This document shows, in pieces, positions 24,332 through 25,220 of a stretch of DNA of 25,220 bases. Where the stretch lies: positions 1 through 25,220 of the IMG/VR virus record IMGVR_UViG_3300033143_005968. One strand, written 5' to 3'. A program made the position numbers and the translations under genes. The notes under the pieces are model-generated. The model saw only the letters and a program-made list of their open reading frames with translations, had not been told where the DNA came from and did no database searches. The DNA is from a virus. The number at the start of each line of letters is the position of its first letter. Position 1 is the stretch's first letter.

Positions 24332-25220
24332 TGACTAACGCAACCGGTGGAACAATAACTTATTCTGGTGGCTTTACAATTCACACCTTCACAAGTAGTG
24401 ATGATTTTATTGTGTCCAAAGGCGGTAATGCCGAACTTTTAGTAGTAGCAGGTGGCGGCGGTGGTGGTGGGGTGAATGGGTCAAAAGGTGGTGGAGGGGG
24501 CGGTGCAGGTGGCGTTCTTTATGACGGTGTTCGGGCAATTACAGCCGACACTTATGGTGTTGTGGTAGGTGCTGGTGGGGCACAGAATACGGACGGGGGA
24601 GACTCAGAATTTGACACGCTTATAGCAGACGGTGGTGGTAAGGGCGGTCTTGGTGGGACAAGTAATGGCAATGGTGGTGGCTGTGGTGGTGGTGGAGGTT
24701 GGGGAAGGAGTGGTGGTTCAGCATCACAGGCAGATGTTGGTGGAGGAACTGGTTATGGTTATAATGGTGGGGGTGGTCAAAATAGTCACCCTGATGGTCG
24801 AGTTGGTGGTGGAGGTGGTGGTGCTGACCAAGTTGGTGATGGCGGGGCGGGTGACAACTTTGGTGGTGATGGAAGAGAAAGCTCAATTTCAGGTTCACCT
24901 GTATATTATGGTGGCGGGGGTGTGGCTGGTAGTGCTGGCAATGACCAAACAAACAATAACTGGGGGCCGGGGGTAGGTGGCCTTGGTGGTGGTGGCCTTG
25001 GCGGTTATCATACCAACCCCGGAAACGGTACTGACGCCACAGGATATGGTTCTGGCGGTGGGGGTAATGGAGGCTCTGGTAGTGGTACTGGTGGTGCTGG
25101 TAGTGATGGTATTGTAATTATTTCTTATCCAACAGATGTAGGAGTAATTGGTGGAGTAGTTACCACAAGTGGTGGAATGACAATTCACACCTTCAATTCT
25201 TCTGGTGTATTCCACGCTCC
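24331..25220 (+). CDS. Glycine-rich tail tip adhesin (partial, continues past the window)
   Basis: An open frame begins at an ATG that shares its A with the fibre stop (TAATG) and runs 296 codons to the edge with no stop. The opening 'TITYSGGFTIHTFTSSDDFIV' then 'AELLVVAGGGGGGG' is the common start of phage glycine-rich domains. A long region (about residues 45-265) follows with GG-rich runs, ending 'GSDGIVIISYP'. A second 'TSGGMTIHTFNSSGVFHA' then begins at about residue 280, so a second module probably follows. The poly-glycine region resembles adhesins that recognise bacterial surface receptors; that function is inference. It is coupled to the fibre gene and is probably the host-specificity tip. 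Confidence 0.85.
   Translation, partial: MTNATGGTITYSGGFTIHTFTSSDDFIVSKGGNAELLVVAGGGGGGGVNGSKGGGGGGAGGVLYDGVRAITADTYGVVVGAGGAQNTDGGDSEFDTLIADGGGKGGLGGTSNGNGGGCGGGGGWGRSGGSASQADVGGGTGYGYNGGGGQNSHPDGRVGGGGGGADQVGDGGAGDNFGGDGRESSISGSPVYYGGGGVAGSAGNDQTNNNWGPGVGGLGGGGLGGYHTNPGNGTDATGYGSGGGGNGGSGSGTGGAGSDGIVIISYPTDVGVIGGVVTTSGGMTIHTFNSSGVFHA
24376..25195 (+). repeat. Repeated module start in the glycine-rich gene
   Basis: The 16 bases ACAATTCACACCTTCA occur at 24376-24391 and at 25180-25195, 804 bases (268 codons) apart and in the same frame. They mark the start of two copies of the same protein module. Confidence 0.8.

Noticed and set aside
24620-24976. Histidine-rich - strand frame and a valine-rich + strand frame in the glycine-rich gene
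   Set aside because: They are the reverse and shifted readings of repeated GGT codons (GGT becomes ACC/CAC or GTG). The glycine frame is open, coupled to the fibre stop and matches a known domain type.

Overview
The window is the structural (late) module of a tailed double-stranded DNA phage, all on the + strand, with the long-tail gene order of a siphovirus. The host cannot be told from the sequence. There are no tRNA, rRNA, CRISPR, insertion-sequence or integration signals, so this may be a free phage or a prophage fragment. Genes are packed with ATGA and TAATG stop/start overlaps, and most have a good Shine-Dalgarno (SD) sequence.

Layout. 1-1.7 kb: the tail of an unknown gene, then the large terminase. 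1.7-3.2 kb: five small non-structural genes between terminase and portal (a predicted nucleotide-modification-associated protein, a small phage protein, an FmdB-type zinc ribbon, a cysteine-rich protein and an unknown). 3.2-8.2 kb: portal, a calcineurin-like metallophosphoesterase with an intact active site, a probable head decoration protein, a probable scaffold, the major capsid protein and a strong terminator-like hairpin. 8.2-11.3 kb: head-tail connector, tail completion protein, tail tube protein, and a tail assembly chaperone made in short and long forms by a -1 frameshift. 11.3-25.2 kb: a 1444-residue tape measure protein, a distal tail protein, a 1233-residue tail hub with probable beta-propeller and lectin-like insertions, a 1541-residue repeat-rich tail fibre, and a glycine-rich adhesin running off the end of the window.

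How it fits together: terminase, portal, scaffold, capsid and decoration build and fill the head. Connector and tail completion proteins join it to a tube whose length is set by the tape measure protein, with the chaperone assisting. Hub, fibre and glycine-rich protein form the host-recognition tip.

Most unusual signals: (1) an 18-bp palindrome, TGGTTCGRCRYCGAACCA, in three full copies and one degenerate copy, lying in different reading phases and once in a gap, so conserved as DNA rather than as protein; (2) a complete frameshift cassette in the tail chaperone, followed by a second apparent -1 frame change that keeps an open frame up to the tape measure start; (3) folded leaders in front of the decoration and scaffold genes; (4) an out-of-frame, coding-like C-terminus at the end of the terminase.
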